A stretch of 36,222 nt of DNA from Nostoc sp. GT001 (GCF_030382115.1 NZ_JAUDRJ010000003.1:4995476-5031697); one strand, 5' to 3'. Shown: positions 1-8,388, counted from the first letter of the stretch. Numbers and translations: made by a program. The notes: a model not told the origin generated them from the sequence alone.

Positions 1-235
1 ATTTTCCGTCTTTTATTTGTCTTAAAAGGTTAAGGCAACCTTAAAAGTAGCTGCTAACAATTTGTTACAAACTTAACCAAGTAGGTAGGAAATCGATATA
101 ACCATAGCAAATTGGTTATTGAACACCATTGTAAATTTACAATTTTTTAAATTTTTGATTTAGAAATGTATAAAAGTTTATTGATGACGTTTTGCAAATT
201 TGTGTAGTAACTTCATATATAACGAACCTCAGTAG

Positions 236-328
236 GGTACATTAATCATCAAAATCTCCCAAGACTAAATCTGGAAAATGGGAAATTGGTGATGAAGCAT
301 TAGTGTACCTCTGCAAACGTGAGGTGCA
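236..328 (+). promoter_or_regulatory. Structured 5' leader with mutually exclusive stems
   Basis: The 364 bases before the first gene are AT-rich and hold no convincing ORF, but the last third is rich in complementary segments. GGTACATTAAT (236-246) plus TCATCA (246-251) can pair with TGATGA (290-295) and ATTAGTGTACC (299-309), enclosing a small TCCCA/TGGGA stem (257-261/279-283). The segment TGTACCTC (304-311) can instead pair with GAGGTGCA (321-328) around a 9-base loop. The two folds share 304-309 and so exclude each other. It lies 37 bases before the cytochrome start. I do not recognise it as a known riboswitch class. Confidence 0.4.
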
Positions 329-364
329 GTGGGAAAGGTTTAGGTGTTATGACCAGAGAGTTTT

Positions 365-2374
365 ATGAAAAAGACAAGTCTAATTTTTAAGGGCTGTCTG
401 CTCCTCCTATTCGCGACTATGTTTATAGTCTGCGGCTTTTATGGAACGTCTACAGCTCTAGCCGATGAGTATAGTGAAATACCTACATCCATAAGTACAG
501 GGTATTCAGGTACGGGTGTATCTGAATACCCAGATAATTGCGAGGGCATCGGTTATCTCCCAGAGTACACCAAGGAGAATTTGACAGATGCCGAGAAACG
601 GGGTCGTTGCACTTGGTACTTATGGACTGGTGGTAATGCTAAGTACTATCGCGATTTAGCGAAGCGAACACATGGCGGTGTTGACTTGCTAAAGCTGATT
701 GACTCACGTATGCATGACGAGCGATTGCAACGTTTTGGCGCAATTAATGATCCTGGATGTGAAAAGGCGACAGCACCAGATGAATACGGATTGCTGCTAG
801 ATAAATGTAAAGATCCGCTCTCAACTGGCGTAATTGGGTTGCGTAAGTTTCCCAACCCCAACTTCGACTCGGCGAAATGGAACCCTGTTGAATATGCCAA
901 AGACTCACAAATTGAGCCTCCATACGTGATCGGGCAGTCCTGCGCCATCTGTCATGTAGCGTTAGATCCTCTCAATCCACCCAAAGACAAGGAACATCCA
1001 AAATGGGAAAACCTGGTAGCAGCATTGGGTAATCAGTACATTAAGGAAAATAAATTATTTGCATCCAGCGTTGGAAAAAATAGTTTTGTTAAGCAAGTAC
1101 TTGATTCTCAAAGACCTGGAACTTCTGATACTTCTCGGATTGCCACCGATCACATCAATAATCCGAATGCGATTAATGCCATTTTTAATTTAGGCGATCG
1201 CCCCACATATCCAGAGGTAATGAATGATGGTTCAACCAAGGATGTTAATCATATTCTCAAGGATGGTGCAGACTCTACAGGAGTGGCAAATGCCTCACTA
1301 CGCGTCTACGTCAACATTGGGATGTGCGGCGATTACTGGACAACTCTCCATGAGCCTTTATTAGGCAGAACTCCCCAAAAACCTTTTGATATCGAAAAGG
1401 CGCGGAAGGAGTGCGAAGGCTGGAGACAGACAGAAGCACGTATGGCTGATGCCGAAGCATTCTTAAAAACCATCAAGCCGATGCACCTGAAAGATGCACC
1501 AGGTGGTGAAGAGTTCTTGACTAAAGATGAGGAAGTTCTCAAACGTGGCAAGCTGGTTTTTGCTAGCACTTGCGCTAGTTGTCATTCCAGCAAAAAGCCA
1601 CCGGCTGAAATTGCAGCTGACGCCGAACAGGCTCAAAAATGGTACGAAGAGTCTGTACTCAGTAGTAATTTCCTCGACCACAACTTCTTGTCTGATGACC
1701 AGCGTTACCCAGTTACACTAATTGGGACTAATGCGGCGCGATCGCTAGGGACAAATGCCAGTAAAGGGCATATTTGGGATCAGTTCTCGTCGAAGACGTT
1801 CAAAGAACTGCCTTCACCAGGTACTTTGACGCTGTACAACCCCTTCGATGAGAAAAAACCCATCGAATTTAAGATACCTGACGGCGGTTTGGGATATTAC
1901 CGTACACCTTCACTAGTGAGCATTTGGGCAACAGCACCACTTCTGCATAACAACACACTAGGACTTTATAACGAAGATCCTTCAGTGAAAGGACGTGTAG
2001 AAGCCTATACGGATGCGATGGAAAAGCTGCTATGGCCTGAAAAACGCGAGGGAATTATCAGCAGGACATCTCAAGATACTAAATTAGAGCTTCCCCCAGG
2101 AGATCCGAATCCGAGATTTAGGCTTCCTGTTCCTAAAGGTACACCTGTGAATTTGCTAGCAAGCATCAATATTAGAGAGGCGATTACATCTCTCAATCTC
2201 AGCAGCCTTTTCCAAGATTTGAAACCAGGCGGTGGCATTAAGGGTAAGTTGGCACGTGTACTTTTAAGAGCCAACAAATCTCCTGACTTTGTAGAAGATG
2301 AGGGTCATTATTTTGGCTCAAATCTCCCAGATGAAGATAAGAAAGCCTTAATTGAGTTCGTGAAAACTTTTTAA
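365..2374 (+). CDS. RoxA-like di-heme c-type cytochrome (secreted)
   Basis: This 669-residue protein has a Sec signal peptide (hydrophobic residues 10-32, AxA site at 31-33) and so should act in the periplasm or outside the cell. Two c-type heme motifs are visible: CAICH at 193-197 and CASCH at 403-407. A segment near residue 520 (YYRTPSL followed by APLLHNN) is typical of the di-heme cytochrome c peroxidase/rubber oxygenase superfamily. From memory, RoxA rubber oxygenase is about 678 residues with heme motifs near 191 and 390, so length and layout fit RoxA better than short CcpA/MauG peroxidases. The substrate is unknown; peroxidase or dioxygenase chemistry is inference. The ATG follows a purine-rich AGAGAG. 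Two same-strand genes follow (hydrolase, SDR). Confidence 0.75.
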   Translation: MKKTSLIFKGCLLLLFATMFIVCGFYGTSTALADEYSEIPTSISTGYSGTGVSEYPDNCEGIGYLPEYTKENLTDAEKRGRCTWYLWTGGNAKYYRDLAKRTHGGVDLLKLIDSRMHDERLQRFGAINDPGCEKATAPDEYGLLLDKCKDPLSTGVIGLRKFPNPNFDSAKWNPVEYAKDSQIEPPYVIGQSCAICHVALDPLNPPKDKEHPKWENLVAALGNQYIKENKLFASSVGKNSFVKQVLDSQRPGTSDTSRIATDHINNPNAINAIFNLGDRPTYPEVMNDGSTKDVNHILKDGADSTGVANASLRVYVNIGMCGDYWTTLHEPLLGRTPQKPFDIEKARKECEGWRQTEARMADAEAFLKTIKPMHLKDAPGGEEFLTKDEEVLKRGKLVFASTCASCHSSKKPPAEIAADAEQAQKWYEESVLSSNFLDHNFLSDDQRYPVTLIGTNAARSLGTNASKGHIWDQFSSKTFKELPSPGTLTLYNPFDEKKPIEFKIPDGGLGYYRTPSLVSIWATAPLLHNNTLGLYNEDPSVKGRVEAYTDAMEKLLWPEKREGIISRTSQDTKLELPPGDPNPRFRLPVPKGTPVNLLASINIREAITSLNLSSLFQDLKPGGGIKGKLARVLLRANKSPDFVEDEGHYFGSNLPDEDKKALIEFVKTF

Positions 2375-2468
2375 GTACAGCTTGTAAAATCGTAGTGTTT
2401 TAAATACAGAGAATTCGCTACGAATTAATACAATGTTGTACTAAGACAACTTGTCTTGATATTCTGCA

Positions 2469-2497
2469 CTCGTTCCCAGGTTAAATCTGGGAACGAG
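2469..2497. repeat. Perfect 11-bp inverted repeat hairpin
   Basis: CTCGTTCCCAG (2469-2479) is perfectly complementary to CTGGGAACGAG (2487-2497) around a 7-base loop. It sits between the cytochrome and hydrolase genes. An A run, not a T run, follows on the + strand, so it is not a classic intrinsic terminator for the cytochrome gene. It may be a dispersed cyanobacterial palindrome that stabilises or punctuates the transcript. Confidence 0.6.
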
Positions 2498-2531
2498 AAA
2501 AAATATTGATTAAATAGCAAGGATATATATT

Positions 2532-4004
2532 ATGCAGTATTTACCAATCGTCTTTGTTCGTGGATATGCAGGTACACAAAAAGACGTTGAGCAAACAGTC
2601 AACGATCCCTTTTATGGATTTAATAGTGGTTCAACTCATATTCGAGTAGATGAGGAAGAAAATCCTCAGAAGTTTTTTTTCGAGAGTCCATTGCTGCGGC
2701 TAATGACCGATCATGGTTATCAACCGATTGTTGACAATCAGAATGTGAGCAATCAGATTAAAAGATTGTCTGGTCAACTGGATCAAACTATTTGGATCTA
2801 TCGATTTTATGATATATCTACACCTAGTTTTGGCTCCTCAAGTGTAGTTCGACAAGAGATGGAGGAGATTGCCAAGGGTTTAAGAGACTTGATCCAGAAT
2901 GTCAAGAAAACGACTGGTGCTGACAAAATTTATCTGGTTGGCCACTCAATGGGAGGTCTTGTTTGTCGCAGCTTGATTCAAAAGATTTATCCAGAACAAG
3001 GCGAACAAGCTGCGGATCACATTGACAAATTCTTTACCTACGGTACACCTCATGGCGGTATTTATTTTGAGGTTGGGAGTGGCTTGCTGGAAAACTTGAG
3101 AGACAAGTTTCAATTGAATAATTCTGATGATTTTGGCCCTCAGCGAATGTATCAGTATTTAACACCTGGTATCAAGCCAACAACTGAATTACCCGATGAC
3201 TTTCAACTAGAAAAACTACAAAGCATAGAGGATGCATTTCCACCAGACCGCGTTTTTTCTTTGATTGGTACTAATGCACATGATTATGAAGAAGGTTTTG
3301 GTTTTTCACGCAAGGTTGTGGGAGTCAAAAGTGATGGCCTAGTTCAGATCGATAAAGCTTATATTGCGGGATCTCATCGTGCTTATGTTCATCGCTCTCA
3401 TGGGGGACGTTATGGCATATTGAACTCTGAAGAAGGTTATCAAAACCTGCAACGATTTTTGTTTGGTGATATCCAGGTGAAACTCTCTTTGAGCAATGTT
3501 GAGTTAAAAGACCTGGACAAGAATTTTTATCAATTGGAAACTAGGGTGGCTTTGCGTGGTCTTCCTATTCCAATATATGAGCAAGCGATCGCTCATTATT
3601 GCCCAATTACACAAGAGTTAACTCGAACAGATAAACCTGTTCCGCTATTTACAGCTTTCTTAATCCCAAGAAACTCAGCCAGTGACGATAATACTTGTAG
3701 ATATGCCCTGCGTTTAGCACTGCATTCGTTCACAAAACAAGAGAAGAATTGGTTACGTGACAGTCATCTCGACCAAGTGCCTTTGTGGTCTGACTATCTA
3801 ATTACTGATGTTGCCGAATCAAATAGCAGTTATGAAGCTCAATACAGTTGGAATTCTGAAGAAAAAGAGCCAGTAACAAAGTTAAATCCGACTTCCGAAT
3901 CCATTCCAGGTGTATATGTTGCGTATGTTTCCTTACCTGAACGTGGGCAAAAAGTCTTAGGAACAAATGCGGCAGTTCGCTTGGAAATTTCCCAATGGAA
4001 ATAA
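2532..4004 (+). CDS. Alpha/beta hydrolase (PGAP1/LCAT-like lipase or esterase)
   Basis: This 490-residue protein opens with LPIVFVRGYAG, the usual first strand and oxyanion region of lipase-type hydrolases. It has the nucleophile elbow GHSMGG at 137-142, with S139 as the expected catalytic serine. A candidate acid lies in VGVKSDGLV (about residues 270-278), and H282, H287 and H290 are candidates for the catalytic histidine. There is no signal peptide, so it is probably cytoplasmic. The last 170 residues look like a separate beta-rich domain that I do not recognise. It follows the cytochrome by 157 bases and precedes an SDR by 102 bases, all on +, which suggests a lipid- or ester-related cluster. 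The substrate cannot be told from sequence. Confidence 0.7.
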   Translation: MQYLPIVFVRGYAGTQKDVEQTVNDPFYGFNSGSTHIRVDEEENPQKFFFESPLLRLMTDHGYQPIVDNQNVSNQIKRLSGQLDQTIWIYRFYDISTPSFGSSSVVRQEMEEIAKGLRDLIQNVKKTTGADKIYLVGHSMGGLVCRSLIQKIYPEQGEQAADHIDKFFTYGTPHGGIYFEVGSGLLENLRDKFQLNNSDDFGPQRMYQYLTPGIKPTTELPDDFQLEKLQSIEDAFPPDRVFSLIGTNAHDYEEGFGFSRKVVGVKSDGLVQIDKAYIAGSHRAYVHRSHGGRYGILNSEEGYQNLQRFLFGDIQVKLSLSNVELKDLDKNFYQLETRVALRGLPIPIYEQAIAHYCPITQELTRTDKPVPLFTAFLIPRNSASDDNTCRYALRLALHSFTKQEKNWLRDSHLDQVPLWSDYLITDVAESNSSYEAQYSWNSEEKEPVTKLNPTSESIPGVYVAYVSLPERGQKVLGTNAAVRLEISQWK

Positions 4005-4008
4005 AGGA

Positions 4009-4071
4009 AGCAGGGGGGCAGGGGAGCAGGGGAGGCAAGGGGAGAAGAATTAATGACTAATGACTAATGAC
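4009..4071. repeat. G-rich tract plus TAATGAC heptad repeats
   Basis: The spacer between hydrolase and SDR holds a run of AGCAGGGG-type G-rich units (about 4009-4044) followed by three perfect tandem TAATGAC heptads (4051-4071). Such 7-bp tandem repeats are well known from heterocystous cyanobacteria (STRR sequences). Function unknown. Confidence 0.7.
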
Positions 4072-4106
4072 TCATTTGTTTTCAAGCTGTTAAGAGAGGA
4101 AGAATT

Positions 4107-4898
4107 ATGCAGACTAATCGCAAACAAACGGCTCTTATTACTGGTGCATCTGGCGGCATCGGTTATGAATTCGTGAAATTATTTGCTCAAGATGGTTACA
4201 ATCTTGTGTTGGTAGCTAGAAGCGTGGACAAGCTGAATAAAATCGCCGAGGAATTTAAAAAGAAATTTGGCATTGATGTCAAAGTTATTTCCAAAGATTT
4301 ATCTAACCCATCAGCCCCAGAAGAAATTTTCAGGGAGCTAGAACAAGCATCAATCAATGTTGATGTGTTGGTGAACAATGCTGGGTTTGCTACTTATGGA
4401 TTATTTAACGAAATTGACCTGAATGCTGAAATGCAATTGCTACAGGTTAATGTTTTATGTCTGACACATTTAACCAAGTTATTTCTCAAAGGTATGGTTA
4501 AACGGGGATCTGGAAAAATATTAAACTTAGCTTCCACTGCTGCTTTTCAACCAGGGCCGCTGATGGCAGTATACTACGCTAGTAAAGCTTATGTCTTATC
4601 ATTCTCAGAAGCGATCGCTAATGAGTTAGAAGGTACAGGTGTCTCGGTAACGGCGCTTTGTCCAGGCCCTACCGAATCTGGTTTTCAACAAAGAGCCGCA
4701 ATGGAAGACTCAAAGTTGGTAAGCGGTCAAAAAATTATGACTGCGGAAACAGTAGCCCAAATCGGTTATCGCGGTCTATTTGAAAACAAAACTGTTGTCG
4801 TTCCTGGAATTAAAAATAAGCTCCTCGCTGAATCTGTAAGATTTACTCCCAGAAAGCTAGTAACAAAACTAGTCAGAAGTATGCAGGAAAGCAAATAA
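4107..4898 (+). CDS. Short-chain dehydrogenase/reductase (SDR family)
   Basis: This is a 263-residue classical SDR with a Rossmann fold. TGASGGIG at 12-19 binds NAD(P), NNAG follows strand beta4, and the catalytic set is S143, Y156 and K160 (YYASK). The spacing S-13-Y-4-K is standard, so the enzyme should be active. R38 after beta2 (LVARSVDKL) favours NADPH. Length and the C-terminal KLVRSMQ tail resemble the DltE/YqjQ-like group of ketone or acyl reductases; the substrate is not predictable. The start has a good AGAGAGGAAG ribosome site. It is the last gene of the + strand cluster with the cytochrome and hydrolase. Confidence 0.85.
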   Translation: MQTNRKQTALITGASGGIGYEFVKLFAQDGYNLVLVARSVDKLNKIAEEFKKKFGIDVKVISKDLSNPSAPEEIFRELEQASINVDVLVNNAGFATYGLFNEIDLNAEMQLLQVNVLCLTHLTKLFLKGMVKRGSGKILNLASTAAFQPGPLMAVYYASKAYVLSFSEAIANELEGTGVSVTALCPGPTESGFQQRAAMEDSKLVSGQKIMTAETVAQIGYRGLFENKTVVVPGIKNKLLAESVRFTPRKLVTKLVRSMQESK

Positions 4899-4938
4899 GT
4901 TGTAGCATAGCAATCCTAAATCAAACATCAGAAACAAT

Positions 4939-4967
4939 ATCCCCGACTTCTTAAAGAAGTCGGGGAT
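4939..4967. repeat. 14-bp palindromic hairpin between convergent genes
   Basis: ATCCCCGACTTCTT pairs with AAGAAGTCGGGGAT around a single central A at 4953. It lies between the convergent ends of the SDR gene (+) and radC (-). A T run is lacking on both sides, so it is either a factor-assisted bidirectional terminator or a dispersed palindrome. Confidence 0.6.
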
Positions 4968-5010
4968 CTGCGGCTTGCCATTCTCACAAGTCTTTAATTA
5001 CGAATTACGA

Positions 5011-5152
5011 ACTTGTACTGAGCGTCTTGCCCTGAGCGTATCGCTAAAGCGAAAGCTCCGCTAACGCGTAGCGTCTCGTAGAGAAGCCGTTGGCGTGGTA
5101 ACAGAGCGTAGTCGTTCGCGCAGCGTCTCGTAGAGAAGGGAGTCGAAGTATT
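5011..5152 (-). repeat. Dispersed long repeat, copy A
   Basis: Read on the minus strand this segment starts 17 bases beyond the radC stop and ends in CAGTACAAGT. It is nearly identical to copies B (6741-6964, +) and C (11786-11947, +), and is built of smaller modules such as CTTCTCTACGAGACGCT and AGCTTTCGCTTTAGCG. It is flanked by TACGAATTACGAATTA-type short repeats. It is non-coding in any sensible frame. Confidence 0.85.
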
Positions 5153-5169
5153 ACGAATTACGAATTATT

Positions 5170-5901
5170 TTAATCCCCCTGTGGATGCTCATCCCACAAG
5201 GTTGTCAGTTCCCGTAAACTTTGATGATTGCCATTGCCCAAAATCAGATGATCTAGTACCGGAATGCCCAAAAGCTGCGCCCCTGATAATAACTGACGCG
5301 TCAATTCTATATCTTCTTGGCTAGGTTCAAGGTTCCCAGAAGGATGGTTGTGGGCAACTATTACCCGCGTTGCACCTTGACGAATAACTTCCCGAAAAAT
5401 ATCACGGGGAGAGGCTAGGGTTTCGGTTGCAGTGCCAATAGTAATTACTTGCGTACCCAGCAAACGATTCTTGACATCTAATAGCACCACTGCAAAACGT
5501 TCTTGTACCTGCCACATCAAATCTTGGCTGAGGGTAGCAGCAGCAGCAAGTGGGCTATCAATTAATGTGCCATCGTTAGGGCGAGATTGAAAGGCACGTT
5601 TACCCAGTTCAATTGCTGCTAAGATACTTGTCGCCTTCGCTGGGCCAACACCAGAAATTTGCATCAATTCAGCAGGGCTAACTTCTCGCAGAACTACTAA
5701 AGGATCGCGTTGATGTTTGCCTAATTCGCTCAAGATATATTGTCCCAAACCCACAGCAGATAGTTTTCCTGGCCCTTGACCAGTGCCTAGAAGAATTGCG
5801 ATTAATTCGGCTGTGGCTAAAATTTTTGCACCATGCGTCATTAATCGCTCACGCGGACGCTCATTTGTAGGTAGGTCGGCAATTCTGAGGCAATAGGTCA
5901 T
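5170..5901 (-). CDS. radC: RadC family protein (JAB/MPN domain)
   Basis: This 243-residue protein has the standard RadC layout: an N-terminal helix-hairpin-helix region (ISGVGPAKA, 82-90) and a C-terminal JAMM metalloprotease-like domain with H184, H186 and D197 in [14 protein letters not shown]. The acidic partner of the zinc site should lie upstream of these histidines. The family was named for DNA repair, but its true role is unresolved; a nuclease or repair-linked function is often assumed. Length is normal and the gene looks intact. It is convergent with the SDR gene and its 3' end abuts repeat copy A. Confidence 0.93.
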   Translation of the reverse strand: MTYCLRIADLPTNERPRERLMTHGAKILATAELIAILLGTGQGPGKLSAVGLGQYILSELGKHQRDPLVVLREVSPAELMQISGVGPAKATSILAAIELGKRAFQSRPNDGTLIDSPLAAAATLSQDLMWQVQERFAVVLLDVKNRLLGTQVITIGTATETLASPRDIFREVIRQGATRVIVAHNHPSGNLEPSQEDIELTRQLLSGAQLLGIPVLDHLILGNGNHQSLRELTTLWDEHPQGD

Positions 5902-6071
5902 ATTAAACTAAGAAAATAGCACCACACATAGAACTATCCTTAGTTATCCCTCGTTTGCTCTCAAAATCATCTTTATTTGAGAAAATCTTTAATTTTGGTA
6001 AGTTTGTATAGGTAATTTCATTTGCAACTTTTAAAGGGAAGACTAAAAAAAGATGATTTAGGGCAATCGCT

Positions 6072-6140
6072 ATGTTCGATGATTTATTCAACAATCTCAA
6101 AGGTTTTATTGACTCTAAAATTCAAGAAGATGGAGCGTGA
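6072..6140 (+). pseudogene. 22-residue ORF in frame with the downstream toxin-like gene
   Basis: ATG at 6072 opens MFDDLFNNLKGFIDSK and ends at a TGA (6138-6140). The next ten codons are open and run straight into the ATG at 6171 in the same frame. An AGGG lies just upstream of 6072, whereas 6171 has no clear ribosome site. This suggests the 6171 gene once began at 6072 and was interrupted by one nonsense codon. Alternatively it is a short leader peptide. Confidence 0.35.
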
Positions 6141-6170
6141 TATTCTCATAGGGCACAAATATCTAGCTTT

Positions 6171-6509
6171 ATGAGTGGCATTGAGCGTGAAATTATTTTC
6201 GATCCTCGACACATTTATAAACATTTACCAGATACCCCTCAAATGCAAACATTGTTGAGACGAGGAAGATCCGCTCATGTTTTCAACGATGAAGCCACAA
6301 TGAATAGAGTTACTCAAGCTCTGATAGAAAGAGGAGAGTACACTGGAACTGTTCGGGGATACGAGCGTTATGGTCTGTTTTTTGCTGAAGCCATTGGTTA
6401 CAGAATCAGTCCAGAAGGGTCAAGCATCCCGCTATTTTATGCAGAGGTGAAAATTGATGCAGAAAATCGATATCACGTCATTCCCCGCACCCGGCCCGGT
6501 GCAGAATAA
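6171..6509 (+). CDS. Hypothetical protein, toxin-domain-like
   Basis: This is a 112-residue protein, basic in its first half (LLRRGRSAHVF). I cannot assign it to a named family with certainty. The pattern HIYKHLP near the start, a conserved-looking GYRISPEGS core and an ending NRYHVIPRTRPG resembles the small RNase-type toxin domains found at the C-terminus of polymorphic toxins; that is inference from pattern only. The last 53 bases overlap the next gene, as is common for translationally coupled pairs. No signal peptide and no delivery domain are visible, so it would be an orphan toxin module or an unrelated small protein. Confidence 0.5.
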   Translation: MSGIEREIIFDPRHIYKHLPDTPQMQTLLRRGRSAHVFNDEATMNRVTQALIERGEYTGTVRGYERYGLFFAEAIGYRISPEGSSIPLFYAEVKIDAENRYHVIPRTRPGAE

Positions 6510-6723
6510 CTGGGAGTTTGCCGAAGTCTGGATTGATGCAATGCTGTCGCCTCCCTATGTGTTGTTACTTCTTGTCGATCGTGAAGGAAAGTGTTGCGTA
6601 TACGATCCCGCCGAGGGTTATAAAGTCATATTTACTTGTTTAAGTTACGAAGAGGCTCAACTCTGGTTGCTAGAAGATGAGTATGAGCCGATTGAAGGGC
6701 GCGTTTGTGCACCTGAAATTTGA
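6457..6723 (+). CDS. Small acidic protein, possible immunity partner
   Basis: This is an 88-residue acidic protein (EDEYEPIEG near the end). The ATG at 6457 is preferred over the upstream TTG at 6454 because a GAGG lies 9 bases before it (6444-6447). It starts inside the previous gene and shares 53 bases with it, so the two are almost certainly co-translated. Size, charge and position fit an immunity protein for the 6171 product, but no family is recognised. Repeat copy B begins 17 bases after its stop. Confidence 0.55.
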   Translation: MQKIDITSFPAPGPVQNNWEFAEVWIDAMLSPPYVLLLLVDREGKCCVYDPAEGYKVIFTCLSYEEAQLWLLEDEYEPIEGRVCAPEI

Positions 6724-6740
6724 GTAAGCAAATTGGTAGT

Positions 6741-6964
6741 TTACCGCACTTCTCTACGAGAGGCTGCACTTCGACTACGCTCTGTTACCACGCCAACGGC
6801 AAGCTACTTCGACTCCCTTCTCTACGAGAGGCTGCACTTCTCTACGAGACGCTGCGCGAACGACTACGCTCTGTTACCACGCCAACGGCTTCTTTACGAG
6901 ACGCTACGCGTTAGCGGAGCTTTCGCTTTAGCGATACGCTCAGGGCAAGACGCTCAGTACAAGT
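6741..6964 (+). repeat. Dispersed long repeat, copy B (expanded)
   Basis: This copy has the same modules as copies A and C and ends in CAGTACAAGT, but is longer because an internal unit containing GACTACGCTCTGTTACCACG occurs twice. ORFs that cross it are translations of the repeat, not genes. It starts 17 bases after the stop of the upstream gene and has the same orientation relative to that gene as the other copies. Confidence 0.85.
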
Positions 6965-7049
6965 CAGTGACCACCATAGGCATCGCATAATTCAGCAGCC
7001 CAATACTACAGGCGATCGCAAACCCTTTAAACCCCTTCATTTTCGTTGA

Positions 7050-7988
7050 TTACTGATAAATTTGCGTTGCTTTGAGCATGTGGTAGGTAATGATCAACTG
7101 AGTCAAAGCCAGAGGATAACTTTGCAGTGTTTCTCCAGTTGTACCAGCAATTTTACCCAGTTCTGGATTACTTTCGCGATCGCAAATATTTCGTAGATGA
7201 GGCATATCAGAACAAATAATATGCTCTAGCTTATTCACCTGTTCTAAAGTGGCATGACCATCAACTTCTAAGACATCTACTGGCTTACACATATCCCTAT
7301 CTAGTCCCAGGCGGATGGCTGAGTCAGAATTGCTGGAACTAGAGTTGGTAATTGCGGTAAAATCTGGATGTGGAATTGTCGGACGCAGTACCAGCCGGAC
7401 ATTCAGGTGTCCATTGGTTTCATCATCTTCATCAGTGGGTGGATAGAAACTAATTACTATATCAGACCATTGCCGTTGGGGACGGATAAACTGGGCTGAG
7501 TCTGGTTCGCGCTTTTCTAGTTCCGCTAGTACTTGTTCCGGTGTGTAGCCACGCTTTTGCGTATCTCGCTTGACTTTCCACTTAGCACGTAAATCTTCAG
7601 GAGGCGCAAGATAGACTTTAACATCATAAGAATCACGGGCGGCACGAGTAGAATAACCGAGTAATCCTTCGATAATCACGAATTTACTGGGCTTAATATA
7701 ATCCGGCGCCTCGAATGTGCCTGTTTTGTGGCTATAAACTGGCTTGAGAATTGGTTGTCCTGTGCGTAGCAGCGACAGATGTTGCTGCATAATATCTAAG
7801 TGATTGCAATCGGGGTGGAGGGCAGTGATGCCAATTTCTGCACGTTGTTGGCGATCATAACGATGGTAATCATCTGTACAGATGATTGTGACATCTTCCG
7901 GGCCGAGTGCCTGAGCGATTCCCCGCGTTAGCGTTGTTTTACCAGCCGCGCTGTCACCGACAATACCAAGAATTATTGGACGGCTCAT
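7050..7988 (-). CDS. Phosphoribulokinase/uridine kinase-family kinase
   Basis: This 312-residue P-loop kinase has Walker A GDSAAGKTT at 11-19, followed by CTDDYHRYDR, and FVIIEGLLGY as the Walker B-like strand. These are hallmarks of the phosphoribulokinase/uridine kinase family. The Calvin-cycle PRK of cyanobacteria carries a regulatory cysteine in the P-loop (GDSGCGKST); this one has alanines there, so it is probably a second, thioredoxin-independent PRK-like enzyme whose substrate is unproven. I chose the ATG at 7988 because GGAGG lies 5 bases upstream; in-frame starts further upstream would place that site inside the gene. A 560-base spacer with a pseudogene and repeats lies upstream. Confidence 0.8.
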   Translation of the reverse strand: MSRPIILGIVGDSAAGKTTLTRGIAQALGPEDVTIICTDDYHRYDRQQRAEIGITALHPDCNHLDIMQQHLSLLRTGQPILKPVYSHKTGTFEAPDYIKPSKFVIIEGLLGYSTRAARDSYDVKVYLAPPEDLRAKWKVKRDTQKRGYTPEQVLAELEKREPDSAQFIRPQRQWSDIVISFYPPTDEDDETNGHLNVRLVLRPTIPHPDFTAITNSSSSNSDSAIRLGLDRDMCKPVDVLEVDGHATLEQVNKLEHIICSDMPHLRNICDRESNPELGKIAGTTGETLQSYPLALTQLIITYHMLKATQIYQ

Positions 7989-8199
7989 CATAACCTCCGA
8001 TAATAAAAACAAGTTTAGTAATAAAATACCCACAATAGTTTTTATTCTAGAAGGGTTTAAGCAAGTAACTCAAACAAAGACTTGGTATGCAATATCTCTA
8101 CACATAAAATGTGTGTGAGATACCTACGGTGGTAAACTACGCGGCGTTGCATAACAATAACAATTTACATAATTGTTAGAATATCTGTACGCATAAAAA

Positions 8200-8355
8200 C
8201 TAAACATCCCGTGTTAATCCTACTTTCAGACGCACATATTCAATTTTGATACAAGCATTCATAACCACATTAAGTCCTGCATCTATAGCTTTTTGTGCTG
8301 ATGGTTGATGCCAGATATCCAGTTGTGTCCATACAGTTTTCGCATTGGGGGAGAA
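8200..8355 (-). pseudogene. Remnant of a CoA-binding (YccU-like) protein, C-terminal part
   Basis: On the minus strand the frame ending at TAG 8202-8200 reads AKTVWTQLDIWHQPSAQKAI and continues VVMNACIKIEYVRL. This matches the C-terminal part of the small CoA_binding-domain proteins (YccU family), which conserve a VWxQLG-type motif and an MDRCxKIE-type motif. The Rossmann N-terminal part, about 90 residues, is missing. Upstream the frame runs into G-rich sequence and AAGTAAT heptads. The gene appears to have been cut at the repeat. Confidence 0.7.
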
Positions 8356-8388
8356 GTAATAAGTAATAAGTAATAAGTAATAAGTAAT
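8354..8388. repeat. Five tandem AAGTAAT heptads
   Basis: Five perfect 7-bp units run from 8354 to 8388, followed by degenerate complementary units (TTACTCATTACTCC) to about 8422, so the stretch can form a hairpin. It borders the broken edge of the CoA-binding remnant. It is a short tandem repeat of the STRR type. Confidence 0.85.

Noticed and set aside
2469..2497. Intrinsic terminator of the cytochrome gene
   Set aside because: The hairpin is perfect but is followed by A residues, not T, on the transcribed strand.
5903..6100. 65-codon minus-strand ORF upstream of radC
   Set aside because: No ribosome site, no family, and it covers the probable promoter region of radC.
6138..6140. TGA read as selenocysteine or tryptophan
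   Set aside because: No SECIS-like hairpin was evident, cyanobacteria use TGA as stop, and the second TGA case (34541) is in a clearly decayed gene.
6720..6990. Two ORFs of 64 and 85 codons over repeat copy B
   Set aside because: They are translations of the modular repeat (recurring LRSVTTPTAS-type peptides) and the same DNA is non-coding in copies A and C.
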